Below are positions 42,552-50,812 of a DNA stretch of 64,000 nt, in pieces (within the stretch, counting starts at the first letter, position 1; every line of letters begins with the position of its first letter). The DNA is from Pseudomonadota bacterium. GTDB lineage: Bacteria > Desulfobacterota > Desulfovibrionia > Desulfovibrionales > Desulfovibrionaceae. The DNA is taken from the NCBI GenBank assembly GCA_023460395.1, contig JAEWQB010000010.1:1-64000 (forward strand), written 5' to 3'. The notes below the pieces were generated by a model. That model did no database searches. It was not told the DNA's origin and was given only the letters and a program-made list of their open reading frames with translations. Position numbers and translations under genes: made by a program.

Positions 42552-44588
42552 ATGCAAGATACTCCTTTCACATTGAGTACGGAATTCACCCCGCGGGGCG
42601 ACCAGCCGCAGGCCATTGAGGAATTGGTCGCCAACCTGAATATGGGGGTGCGTGATCAGGTTCTGCTGGGAGCCACTGGCACCGGCAAGACCTTTACTGT
42701 GGCGCAAACCATTGTGGGCACGCAACGCCCCGCGCTGGTGCTGGCTCCCAACAAGACGCTGGCTGCTCAGTTGTATAATGAATTCAAAGAGCTGTTTCCG
42801 CATAACGCAGTGGAGTATTTTGTCAGCTATTACGATTATTACCAGCCGGAAGCCTACGTGCCCGCCTCGGACACCTACATAGAAAAAGATTCTTCCATCA
42901 ATGACAACATAGATAAGTTGCGCCATGCTGCCACGCATGCCCTGCTAACCCGTCGTGATGTGATTATTGTGGCTTCCGTCTCGTGTATCTACGGCCTTGG
43001 TTCGCCGGAATATTACGCCAAGCTGGTTATTCCGGTGGAGACGGGGCAGCAGATGAGCATGGACGCGCTTATCTCCCGTCTGGTGGATGTGCAATATGAG
43101 CGGAACGACTACGATTTTCACCGGGGAACGTTCCGTGTGCGTGGAGATGTGCTGGAAATTATTCCGGCCTACCACCACGAGCGTGCTCTGCGGGTGGAGT
43201 TTTTCGGGGATGAAATTGATTCCATGAGCGAAATAGACCCTGTTACCGGCAACGTGCTGGGCGGGGTGGGAAAAACCGTTATCTACCCCGCCAGCCATTA
43301 TGTTTCTGACCGCGACAACCTGAACCGTTCCGTGAGTGATATACGGGTGGAATTACAGGAGCGTTTGGCGGCATTTCGTGATGGGGGCAAGCTGGTGGAA
43401 GCGCAGCGTCTGGAACAGCGCACCATGCTTGATCTCGAAATGATTGAGGAAATGGGCTACTGTACCGGCATAGAAAACTATTCCCGCCATCTGGACAACC
43501 GTGTCGCCGGCTCACCCCCTTCGTGTTTGCTGGACTATTTTCCCAAGGATTTTGTGCTGTACGTGGACGAGAGCCACATTTCCATCTCGCAGGTGGGGGC
43601 AATGTTCAAGGGCGACCGCTCCCGCAAGCAAACGTTAGTGGACTATGGATTCCGGCTGCCTTCCGCCGTGGACAACCGTCCATTGAATTTTGACGAATTT
43701 TTGGAACGTATCGGACAGGCCGTTTATGTTTCCGCCACGCCGGGGAAGTGGGAACTGGAGCGTGCGCAGGGGCTGGTTGTGGAGCAGATTATCCGCCCCA
43801 CAGGGCTGTTAGACCCCGTTGTGGAGGTGCGGCCTGTAAAAGGACAGATGGACGATTTGCTGGGAGAATGCCGCGTGCGCGCCCAGCGAGACGAACGCGT
43901 GCTGGTAACCACACTCACCAAGCGGATGGCGGAAGACTTAACCGAATATTTTAATTCTATGGGCATGGCCTCGCGTTATTTGCATTCGGACATAGACACC
44001 ATGGAGCGCATGGCTATTTTGCAGGCCTTGCGCCGGAAAGAATTTGATGTGCTCATTGGCATCAATCTGCTGCGCGAAGGGCTGGATCTGCCGGAAGTTT
44101 CTCTGGTGGCTGTGCTTGATGCGGACAAAGAAGGCTTTCTGCGCTCTTCCGGTTCACTCATTCAAACGTTTGGGCGTGCCGCGCGAAATGTGGAAGGGCA
44201 CGTTATTCTGTATGCGGACGTCGTGACCCGTTCTATGCGGGCCGCAATGGAAGAGACGGCCCGTCGCCGTGAAAAGCAGACAGACTTTAACATAGAGCAT
44301 GACATCACACCCGCCACCGTGCGGAAAAAACTGGAAAGTTCGTTCGATGCCCTGTATACGCCCGCAGGGTCGGGCAAGGGTAGAGGACGCGGGCGGTCTG
44401 CGGAAGCGGCTCCTGCCACAAGTACCCAGCCGGAAGGCTGGAACCTGTCATCCGAAGAGCTGGGCCGTCGTATTCAGTCGCTGGAACGGGACATGCGTGA
44501 AGCCGCGAGGGAATTGGAATTTGAACGCGCGGCGGAATTGCGGGACCGTATCCAAGGGCTGCGCCAGCGCTTGCTCTCTGCGGAATAA
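42552..44588 (+). CDS. uvrB: Excinuclease ABC subunit B
   Basis: 678 residues, the damage-verification helicase of nucleotide excision repair. Walker A is GATGTGKT; the beta-hairpin that clamps damaged DNA is YYDYYQPEAYVP; the helicase motif with VDESH and the LREGLDLPEVSLVA motif are intact. The C-terminal UVR domain (LERDMREAARELEFERAAELRD) binds UvrA or UvrC. A Gly/Ala/Pro-rich linker precedes the UVR domain. A glycosyltransferase gene follows after 26 bp. Confidence 0.97.
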   Translation: MQDTPFTLSTEFTPRGDQPQAIEELVANLNMGVRDQVLLGATGTGKTFTVAQTIVGTQRPALVLAPNKTLAAQLYNEFKELFPHNAVEYFVSYYDYYQPEAYVPASDTYIEKDSSINDNIDKLRHAATHALLTRRDVIIVASVSCIYGLGSPEYYAKLVIPVETGQQMSMDALISRLVDVQYERNDYDFHRGTFRVRGDVLEIIPAYHHERALRVEFFGDEIDSMSEIDPVTGNVLGGVGKTVIYPASHYVSDRDNLNRSVSDIRVELQERLAAFRDGGKLVEAQRLEQRTMLDLEMIEEMGYCTGIENYSRHLDNRVAGSPPSCLLDYFPKDFVLYVDESHISISQVGAMFKGDRSRKQTLVDYGFRLPSAVDNRPLNFDEFLERIGQAVYVSATPGKWELERAQGLVVEQIIRPTGLLDPVVEVRPVKGQMDDLLGECRVRAQRDERVLVTTLTKRMAEDLTEYFNSMGMASRYLHSDIDTMERMAILQALRRKEFDVLIGINLLREGLDLPEVSLVAVLDADKEGFLRSSGSLIQTFGRAARNVEGHVILYADVVTRSMRAAMEETARRREKQTDFNIEHDITPATVRKKLESSFDALYTPAGSGKGRGRGRSAEAAPATSTQPEGWNLSSEELGRRIQSLERDMREAARELEFERAAELRDRIQGLRQRLLSAE

Positions 44589-44614
44589 TTCAGCATAGGC
44601 GGGGAAGAAACACC

Positions 44615-45337
44615 ATGCACGCGGCTACGGTTATCCTGCATTACGGTGATCCCGCGTTAACCATGCGGCTGCATGCCCAACTCACGGCGGAGAAAGCCGA
44701 GGGCGTGTTCGTCCTTGATAACGCCGCCCCCCAAGCGTATCCGGGAGCATGGCAGCGCACGGAGAAAAATTTATATTGGGCCGGGGCATTGGAGTATTCC
44801 TTGGCTGCCTTTGCGGCAGCGGGCTATTCGCATGTCTGGTTTCTTAATAACGACATACTGTTTGACGGCAAAGCGCCGCATATCGCCCGCGCACTTGGTC
44901 GATTGGCGCGTATGGAACGCACCTTTGGCCCGGTGGGGGTGTATGCGCCTTCCGTCCCCGCCAACCCATATCATCCGCAGATGGTGCGTCAGGAAGACCA
45001 GCAGTGCCGCCTCGTGGAGTATGTGGATGGCATTGCGCCACTGATTAACCTTGCGTGCTGGCGTGCCCTCGGTGGAGTGGACATAGGGAATAACCCTTTT
45101 GGTTACGGTGTGGATGTGTGGTTTTCCCTCTGTGCGCACCGTGCGGGGTGGCCTGTGGTGGTCGATCATCACGTTGTGGTTCGGCATCGGTATCATTCCA
45201 CGGCCCGGCAGATTTCCGGTTTTATGGAGCAGGCCGCGCGGGCCGAGTCCTGCTATCTTTCTGCCCGGCTTGGCCCGGACTATCGGGAACAGATAGCGTT
45301 GGCAGGTCGGCGCTGGCGGGAATGCGCCACGCTGTAG
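44615..45337 (+). CDS. GT-A-fold glycosyltransferase (family 2-like)
   Basis: 240 residues. It begins with the GT-A pattern (ATVILHYGDPALT) and has HVWFLNNDILFD near residue 75, where the acidic residue after NN takes the place of the DxD nucleotide-sugar/metal site. YVDGIAPLINLACWRALGG resembles the acceptor region of rhamnosyltransferase-like GT2 enzymes. No membrane segment is seen. Its substrate is unknown. It sits between two DNA-repair genes, uvrB and ligA, without obvious functional link. Confidence 0.75.
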   Translation: MHAATVILHYGDPALTMRLHAQLTAEKAEGVFVLDNAAPQAYPGAWQRTEKNLYWAGALEYSLAAFAAAGYSHVWFLNNDILFDGKAPHIARALGRLARMERTFGPVGVYAPSVPANPYHPQMVRQEDQQCRLVEYVDGIAPLINLACWRALGGVDIGNNPFGYGVDVWFSLCAHRAGWPVVVDHHVVVRHRYHSTARQISGFMEQAARAESCYLSARLGPDYREQIALAGRRWRECATL

Positions 45338-45503
45338 CCACTGGCGGCGGACCTATGCGCCATGGATAAGCCGTTGCGTGGTAAGCTCACCGCCTCTCTG
45401 CGATGCGTAGTATTCTGAGAGCCGGAGGCATCCGGTATTGCCGAACAACTGGCATGCGCACTGCGGACATGGTTTGTATATATGCTTTTAAGGATGCGAG
45501 AGT

Positions 45504-47909
45504 ATGACTGAACACGAGCCAGATTTCCCCGCCCCCAATTTCGGCGTACCCGACGGAGAACGCGCACGCGCGCAAGAACTGCATGTAGAGCTCGCGCACC
45601 ATAGCTATCAGTATTACGTGCTGGACGATCCGCAAATAAGTGACGCGGAATATGATGTGCTGTTCCGGGAACTTGTGGCGCTGGAAGAGCGTTATCCCGC
45701 GTTGCGCACGTCAGACTCTCCCACGCAGCGGGTGGGAGGACAGGTTTTGCCGGGACTGGAATCCCGTCAGCACACTCTGCCTATGTATAGTCTGGACAAC
45801 GTGTTTTCCGCAGAAGAATTCCGGGAGTTTGTTCAGCGCGTCCTACGGGTGGAGCCGGAAGCGGATCTCACCTTCTGGGTAGACCCCAAAATGGACGGCC
45901 TAGCCATGGAGGTTATTTACGAACAGGGTGTGCTCACCATGGCGCTGACACGGGGAGACGGCACCGAGGGCGAGATTGTTACTCACACCATGCGCACCGT
46001 GGGCAACCTTCCCTTACGGCTTGGTGTGGTGGGGCATGGTGCGGAGGCTGGACCGGATAAGGCGGATATTCCCGTCCGGCTGGAAGTGCGCGGCGAGGTG
46101 GTTATGCGCCGTGTGGATTTTGACAGACTCAATGCCCGTCAGCGGAAAGAGGGGAACAAGCTGTTTGCCAATCCCCGTAATGCATCGGCCGGTTCCGTGC
46201 GCCAGTTGGATTCGCGCGTGGCGGCTGGGCGTCCCTTGCGTTTTCTCGCATATGGCGTGGGCGTGGTGGAATGGTCCGGTGGCGTTTCCCGTTGGAGTAC
46301 GCAAGCGCAAATTATGCAGGGGCTTGCCGCTTTGGGATTTCAAATTCCGCCGCAAACCCGGTTGTGTGCCTCGCCGGAGGAGGTGGTGGCACATTTTGCG
46401 ATGCTGGGCCGCCTGCGAGAGGAACTGCCGTTTGATATTGACGGTATGGTGGCTAAAATAAACGACTTGGAATTACAGGACGCGTTGGGGTTTACCGCTC
46501 GTTTTCCACGCTGGGCCATTGCCTTTAAGTTTCCCGCCCAGCAGGCGCAGACGCGGCTTTTGGATATAGGCATTCAAGTGGGGCGCACGGGGGTGCTCAC
46601 TCCGGTGGCGCATCTTGAGCCAGTAGAGGTGGGCGGGGTGGTCGTTTCCCGCGCCACGTTACATAATGAGGATGAAATTCGGGCCAAAGAGCTGAAAATA
46701 GGCGATGTGGTTGTGGTGCAGCGTGCCGGAGACGTTATTCCCGAAGTGGTCCGTGCAGTGGCGGAAGAGCGTACCGGAGAAGAGCGGGATTTTGTTTTTC
46801 CCGTCACGTGTCCCGTATGCGGTTCCCACGCCGCCCGCGAGGCAGGGGAAGCCGCATGGCGGTGTCTTAATGTGTCCTGCCCCGCGGTGGTGCGTCAGTC
46901 GATCATTCATTTCGTGTCCAAAGCGGGGTTAGATATTCAGGGCGTGGGACGCAAATGGATAGAACAGCTTGTGGACCGGGGGGTGGTGGCCTCTCCCGTG
47001 GACCTTTTCCGCATTTCTAAACTCGATCTTATGAAGTTTGAGCGCATGGGGCCTAAGCTGGCGCAAAATTTTGTGGATGCGTTTGCGCAGGCTACCGCCA
47101 CCGCCACACTGCCGCGTTTTTTGTGCGCGTTGGGCATCCGTCATGTGGGAGAACAGACCGCGCGGGTGCTGGCGGAACATTTTTTGTCGCTTGATGCATT
47201 GCGCGATGCCTCGGATGAGGAGCTTATGCGGTTGCCGGATGTGGGACCGGAAGTGGCGTCCTCCGTGCGGGCGTTTTTTGCTAATGAGGGGAATACCGCG
47301 TTGCTGGAAGCTTTCCGGGCCATAGAGTTATGGCCAGTGTATGTGCCTTCTGCCACTGTGGTGGCAGAGGACCATCCTCTTGCGGGCAAACGTATGGTTT
47401 TCACGGGAACTCTGCCCACGCTTAAGCGTTCCGCCGCACAAAAAATGGCGGAAGAAGCGGGAGCTATTCTGGCGGGGAGCGTGTCCGCCAAGGTGGATTA
47501 CGTGGTCGCGGGGGAAGAGGCGGGCAGTAAACTGGACAAAGCCCGGCAACTGGGCATACCCATTTTGGACGAAACGGCGTTTTTGCACTTATATGCGGGG
47601 GGAGCCAGCATTGGTATGGACTCCTTTGCAGAGGCAGGGAGCGCGGCGCTGGAGAATGGTCATGCGACACCACCAATGGGTGATCCTGAAACTGGCCCGG
47701 AATCTCCGGCAGACCTGCCGGGCCTCATAGCACCGCCTTCTGATCAGGTGGCAGAGAATTCGCAAGGTAATACACTCGCGCGGGGCGTGGCGGATGAGAC
47801 ATCCGCAGCGGAACATCCCGGTGCAAAGGCCACCGGGACGGACTCCGCCATACGTCCGCGCAAGCAAAGCACGGCACGGCGGAAAAAAGATCAGCATTCC
47901 TTGCTGTAA
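45504..47909 (+). CDS. ligA: NAD-dependent DNA ligase LigA
   Basis: 801 residues. The adenylation domain has the active-site Lys in DPKMDGLAME. The OB fold, a four-Cys zinc finger (CPVCG then CLNVSC), the helix-hairpin-helix region and a BRCT domain (KRMVFTGTLPTLKRS) follow in order. After the BRCT domain, from about residue 695, a low-complexity tail of about 105 residues ends RRKKDQHSLL. E. coli LigA is 671 residues and lacks this tail. QHSLL resembles a beta-clamp-binding motif. dapB starts 17 bp downstream. Confidence 0.96.
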   Translation: MTEHEPDFPAPNFGVPDGERARAQELHVELAHHSYQYYVLDDPQISDAEYDVLFRELVALEERYPALRTSDSPTQRVGGQVLPGLESRQHTLPMYSLDNVFSAEEFREFVQRVLRVEPEADLTFWVDPKMDGLAMEVIYEQGVLTMALTRGDGTEGEIVTHTMRTVGNLPLRLGVVGHGAEAGPDKADIPVRLEVRGEVVMRRVDFDRLNARQRKEGNKLFANPRNASAGSVRQLDSRVAAGRPLRFLAYGVGVVEWSGGVSRWSTQAQIMQGLAALGFQIPPQTRLCASPEEVVAHFAMLGRLREELPFDIDGMVAKINDLELQDALGFTARFPRWAIAFKFPAQQAQTRLLDIGIQVGRTGVLTPVAHLEPVEVGGVVVSRATLHNEDEIRAKELKIGDVVVVQRAGDVIPEVVRAVAEERTGEERDFVFPVTCPVCGSHAAREAGEAAWRCLNVSCPAVVRQSIIHFVSKAGLDIQGVGRKWIEQLVDRGVVASPVDLFRISKLDLMKFERMGPKLAQNFVDAFAQATATATLPRFLCALGIRHVGEQTARVLAEHFLSLDALRDASDEELMRLPDVGPEVASSVRAFFANEGNTALLEAFRAIELWPVYVPSATVVAEDHPLAGKRMVFTGTLPTLKRSAAQKMAEEAGAILAGSVSAKVDYVVAGEEAGSKLDKARQLGIPILDETAFLHLYAGGASIGMDSFAEAGSAALENGHATPPMGDPETGPESPADLPGLIAPPSDQVAENSQGNTLARGVADETSAAEHPGAKATGTDSAIRPRKQSTARRKKDQHSLL

Positions 47910-47926
47910 GCGCATACGGAGGAGAC

Positions 47927-48706
47927 ATGAGCGTACCGGTAATCGTAACGGGGGCCAACGGGCGCATGGGTACCGCCATTGCCACGATGGCGCAAAATGG
48001 CAAAGATCACACGCTTGCTGCCGTAATGGGACGGCAGGAGCACGCCAAACGGCTGCAACAATGGGGGTGTCGTGTAGGCTCGTCATTGGATGAGGTGCTG
48101 CCTGCCGTACCGGGGGGCGTGGTTATCGATTTTACCACGCCTGAAGCGAGCCTTGCCAATGCGGAAGCCGCAGTCCGGCATGGTAACGCCATTGTCATAG
48201 GTACCACAGGGCTTTCCGCAGAGCAAAAGACGGAGTTAGAAACGCTGGCAAAGCGGACTCCGGTGCTTTGGGCACCCAACATGAGCGTGGGCATTACCGT
48301 ACTGTTGAAAATTTTACCCGACCTTGTTCGGCATCTGGGCGATTTGTACGATCTTGAAATGGTGGAACTGCACCACAATAAAAAGAAGGATTCCCCCAGC
48401 GGTACGGCACTGCGCCTTGCCGAGTGTCTTGCGGAGGCACGGGGATGGAAGCTGGATGATGTGGCGAATTACCACCGCGAGGGCCTTATCGGTGAGCGCC
48501 CGCACGAAGAGATTGGCGTGCAGACAATTCGTGGTGGCGATGTGGTAGGCGTGCATACCGTATATTGCATGGGGCCGGGAGAACGCATTGAGGTAACGCA
48601 TCAGGCGCATTCGCGTGATACGTTTGCCGCCGGGGCGCTGCGGGCGGCTGCTTGGTTGACCGGGAAAGAGCCGGGAACCCTCTATTCCATGTCGGACCTG
48701 TTCTGA
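47927..48706 (+). CDS. dapB: 4-hydroxy-tetrahydrodipicolinate reductase
   Basis: 259 residues, lysine/diaminopimelate pathway. The N-terminal VTGANGRMGTAIA binds NAD(P)H. The substrate signature ELHHNKKKDSPSGTAL includes the catalytic His and Lys. GGDVVGVHTVYCMGPGERIE is the C-terminal signature. GGAGG lies upstream. Its TGA stop overlaps the nadE ATG, so the two genes are translationally coupled. Confidence 0.97.
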   Translation: MSVPVIVTGANGRMGTAIATMAQNGKDHTLAAVMGRQEHAKRLQQWGCRVGSSLDEVLPAVPGGVVIDFTTPEASLANAEAAVRHGNAIVIGTTGLSAEQKTELETLAKRTPVLWAPNMSVGITVLLKILPDLVRHLGDLYDLEMVELHHNKKKDSPSGTALRLAECLAEARGWKLDDVANYHREGLIGERPHEEIGVQTIRGGDVVGVHTVYCMGPGERIEVTHQAHSRDTFAAGALRAAAWLTGKEPGTLYSMSDLF

Positions 48707-50637
48707 TGCGAATTGCTCTGCTGCAATGCAACCCTGTGGTGGGGGATATCGACGGCAACGCCTTACGGCTTCGCGATGCTGTAGTGCGCGCCGCCGCGTT
48801 GGGGGCGGACCTTTGCGTTACGCCGGAATTAGCTATTTGTGGGTATCCGCCGCGCGATTTGCTGTTGCGCGAAGGCTTTGTGACTTCGTGCATGGCGGCG
48901 TTGAAAAATCTTGCCCGCGAGCTGAATGTGGTACGCGAGGCCGCTGGACGAATGCCTGCGGTTTTGGTGGGCACACCAGTGCCCAATGCTTCCGCTGTGG
49001 GCAAACCGTGTTTCAACGGTGCTGTTTTGCTGCGGGACGGCGCAGTGGACGTGGTGGCGTGCAAGACGCTGCTCCCCTGTTATGATGTCTTTGACGAACG
49101 GCGCTATTTTGAACCGGGTAACGGATGCGGCGTTGTGCAGGTCGCGGGGTGTTCCGTGGCAGTGAGCATTTGCGAAGATGCGTGGAATGACGCTACGTTC
49201 TGGACTGAACACCGGCTGTATGCCGTTGATCCCGTGGCGGATGTCATGACACGGGGAACCGCTGCTCCGGGTTCTTCTGCTGTTGCTGCGGCGTCCACTT
49301 TGCATTCTGGTTCGCATTCCGGCATCTCTGCCGCACACGCGACTTCGGTGTGTCATGGCAACACTGCGTCCGGCACGGGACGTTCCGTCGACCTTCTGGT
49401 AAATCTTTCGGCATCCCCATTTACTTTGGGTAAACAGGCCCTGCGGGAACGCATGTTCGCGGCGTTGGCCCTTTGTTACAATGTGCCCGTGGCCTATACC
49501 AATCAGGTCGGCGGCAACGACGATGTTTTGTTCGCGGGAAAAAGCCTTGTGTTCAACGAGCACGGCGGGCTTATTGCCCGCGGAATGGGGTTTTGTGAAG
49601 ATTTGGTACTGGCTGATCTTGTGGGCATGGGAAACGGTGCTCAGAATGTAACAGCGTTTGGGGGGGCGGAAGAGGACGGAAATGCCTGCAATACCGGAGG
49701 GCGAGAATTACCCCCACGCGGTGCCATCGCGCCGGACGATCCAGTGGAAGAGGCACAGGTGTGGCAAGCTCTTGTTATGGGCACCCGTGATTATGTGCGC
49801 AAGTGCGGATTTTCCCGTGTTATACTGGGTCTTTCAGGTGGGGTGGATTCCGCATTGGTCGCCGCTGTGGCTACGGAAGCGCTTGGGGCGGACAATGTGC
49901 TCGGTATATGTATGCCTTCCCCTTATTCCAGTGAGGGCAGTGTTTCAGACGCCTTGGCTTTGGCGCGCAAACTGGGCATAGCCACGCGGATTATTCCCAT
50001 TGCGCCTATGATGCAGGCGTTTGATGCGGCGTTGGCAGCGCCTCTCCCCTCTGCGGCTTCTGTGGCGGAAGGTGCCGTTGTTTCGCGCACTTCCTGCGGT
50101 TCAGCGGTCATTGATGTGGCGGCAGAGAATATTCAGTCCCGCATCCGGGGAAATTTGCTCATGGCGCTCTCCAACAGGGAAGGAGCCATGCTGTTGACCA
50201 CAGGAAATAAGTCGGAATTGGCTGTGGGCTATTGCACCATTTACGGTGATATGGCGGGTGGGCTCGCTGTTATTTCCGATCTGCCCAAGACTCTTGTGTG
50301 GCGCGTGTGCCGGTGGATAAATGCTACGCGTGGGCACGAGGTGATTCCTGAAGTTATTATCGCCAAAGCGCCTTCTGCGGAACTGCGCCCTGATCAGAAG
50401 GATTCGGATAATCTGCCTGAATACCCGGTGCTGGACGCCATGCTGCATGCCTATGTGGAAGAGAAGTGTGACAGGGCGGGACTGCTTGCCATGGGATTCA
50501 GCGTGGCGGATGTGGACCGGGTGCTCCGGCTGGTACGGCTAGCGGAATTTAAACGACGGCAGGCTGCGCCGGGATTAAAAATTACTTCACGTGCCTTTGG
50601 TACCGGCTGGCGTATGCCTGTTGCCTGCAAGAGCTGA
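48706..50637 (+). CDS. nadE: Glutamine-dependent NAD+ synthetase
   Basis: 643 residues. The N-terminal nitrilase-type glutaminase has Glu in TPELAICGYPPRD, Lys in ACKTLLPCYDVFDE and Cys in SICEDAWND. The C-terminal amidotransferase-linked synthetase has the PP-loop GLSGGVDSALVAA. It is longer than the roughly 540-560 residues of the short glutamine-dependent form because of low-complexity Ser/Ala/Gly-rich insertions near residues 180-225 and 320-345 and a smaller one near 450. The family core is otherwise complete. It starts on the dapB stop. Its last 55 bases overlap, in antisense, the possible frameshift extension of the next gene. Confidence 0.95.
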   Translation: MRIALLQCNPVVGDIDGNALRLRDAVVRAAALGADLCVTPELAICGYPPRDLLLREGFVTSCMAALKNLARELNVVREAAGRMPAVLVGTPVPNASAVGKPCFNGAVLLRDGAVDVVACKTLLPCYDVFDERRYFEPGNGCGVVQVAGCSVAVSICEDAWNDATFWTEHRLYAVDPVADVMTRGTAAPGSSAVAAASTLHSGSHSGISAAHATSVCHGNTASGTGRSVDLLVNLSASPFTLGKQALRERMFAALALCYNVPVAYTNQVGGNDDVLFAGKSLVFNEHGGLIARGMGFCEDLVLADLVGMGNGAQNVTAFGGAEEDGNACNTGGRELPPRGAIAPDDPVEEAQVWQALVMGTRDYVRKCGFSRVILGLSGGVDSALVAAVATEALGADNVLGICMPSPYSSEGSVSDALALARKLGIATRIIPIAPMMQAFDAALAAPLPSAASVAEGAVVSRTSCGSAVIDVAAENIQSRIRGNLLMALSNREGAMLLTTGNKSELAVGYCTIYGDMAGGLAVISDLPKTLVWRVCRWINATRGHEVIPEVIIAKAPSAELRPDQKDSDNLPEYPVLDAMLHAYVEEKCDRAGLLAMGFSVADVDRVLRLVRLAEFKRRQAAPGLKITSRAFGTGWRMPVACKS

Positions 50638-50812
50638 CACGCCTGCGGGACAGGATATCGTTGTCTCCTTCTCCCGTAAATACTCTCGTTGCCAATACCG
50701 TCATGCAGGTGTTGGCAGCGTCCATACTATTGAAAGAGCCATCACCAAAGCTGCCTTGAATTTTTTCAATCTCCGTAACCACGGCACCTATAAGTTGTTC
50801 TAGCGTTTTCCC
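50582..50812 (-). other. Possible -1 frameshift site and alternative C-terminus of the beta-repeat protein
   Basis: The zero-frame repeat protein stops with TAG at 50800-50802. Just before it, 50806-50812 reads GGGAAAA in the phase G-GGA-AAA, a heptamer of the X-XXY-YYZ type. A -1 shift there continues for about 76 codons to a stop at 50582, giving a well-formed segment (LEQLIGAVVTEIEKIQGSFG, then DGSFNSMDAANTCMTVLATR and GEGDNDILSRR). A weak hairpin CCGT/ACGG (50773-50784) lies about 20 nt downstream. The alternatives are a frameshift mutation or a sequencing error. Confidence 0.5.

Noticed and set aside
50591..50803. A 70-residue plus-strand gene after nadE
   Set aside because: Overlaps the nadE end and lies antisense to the better-supported -1 frame of the repeat protein; no ribosome site.
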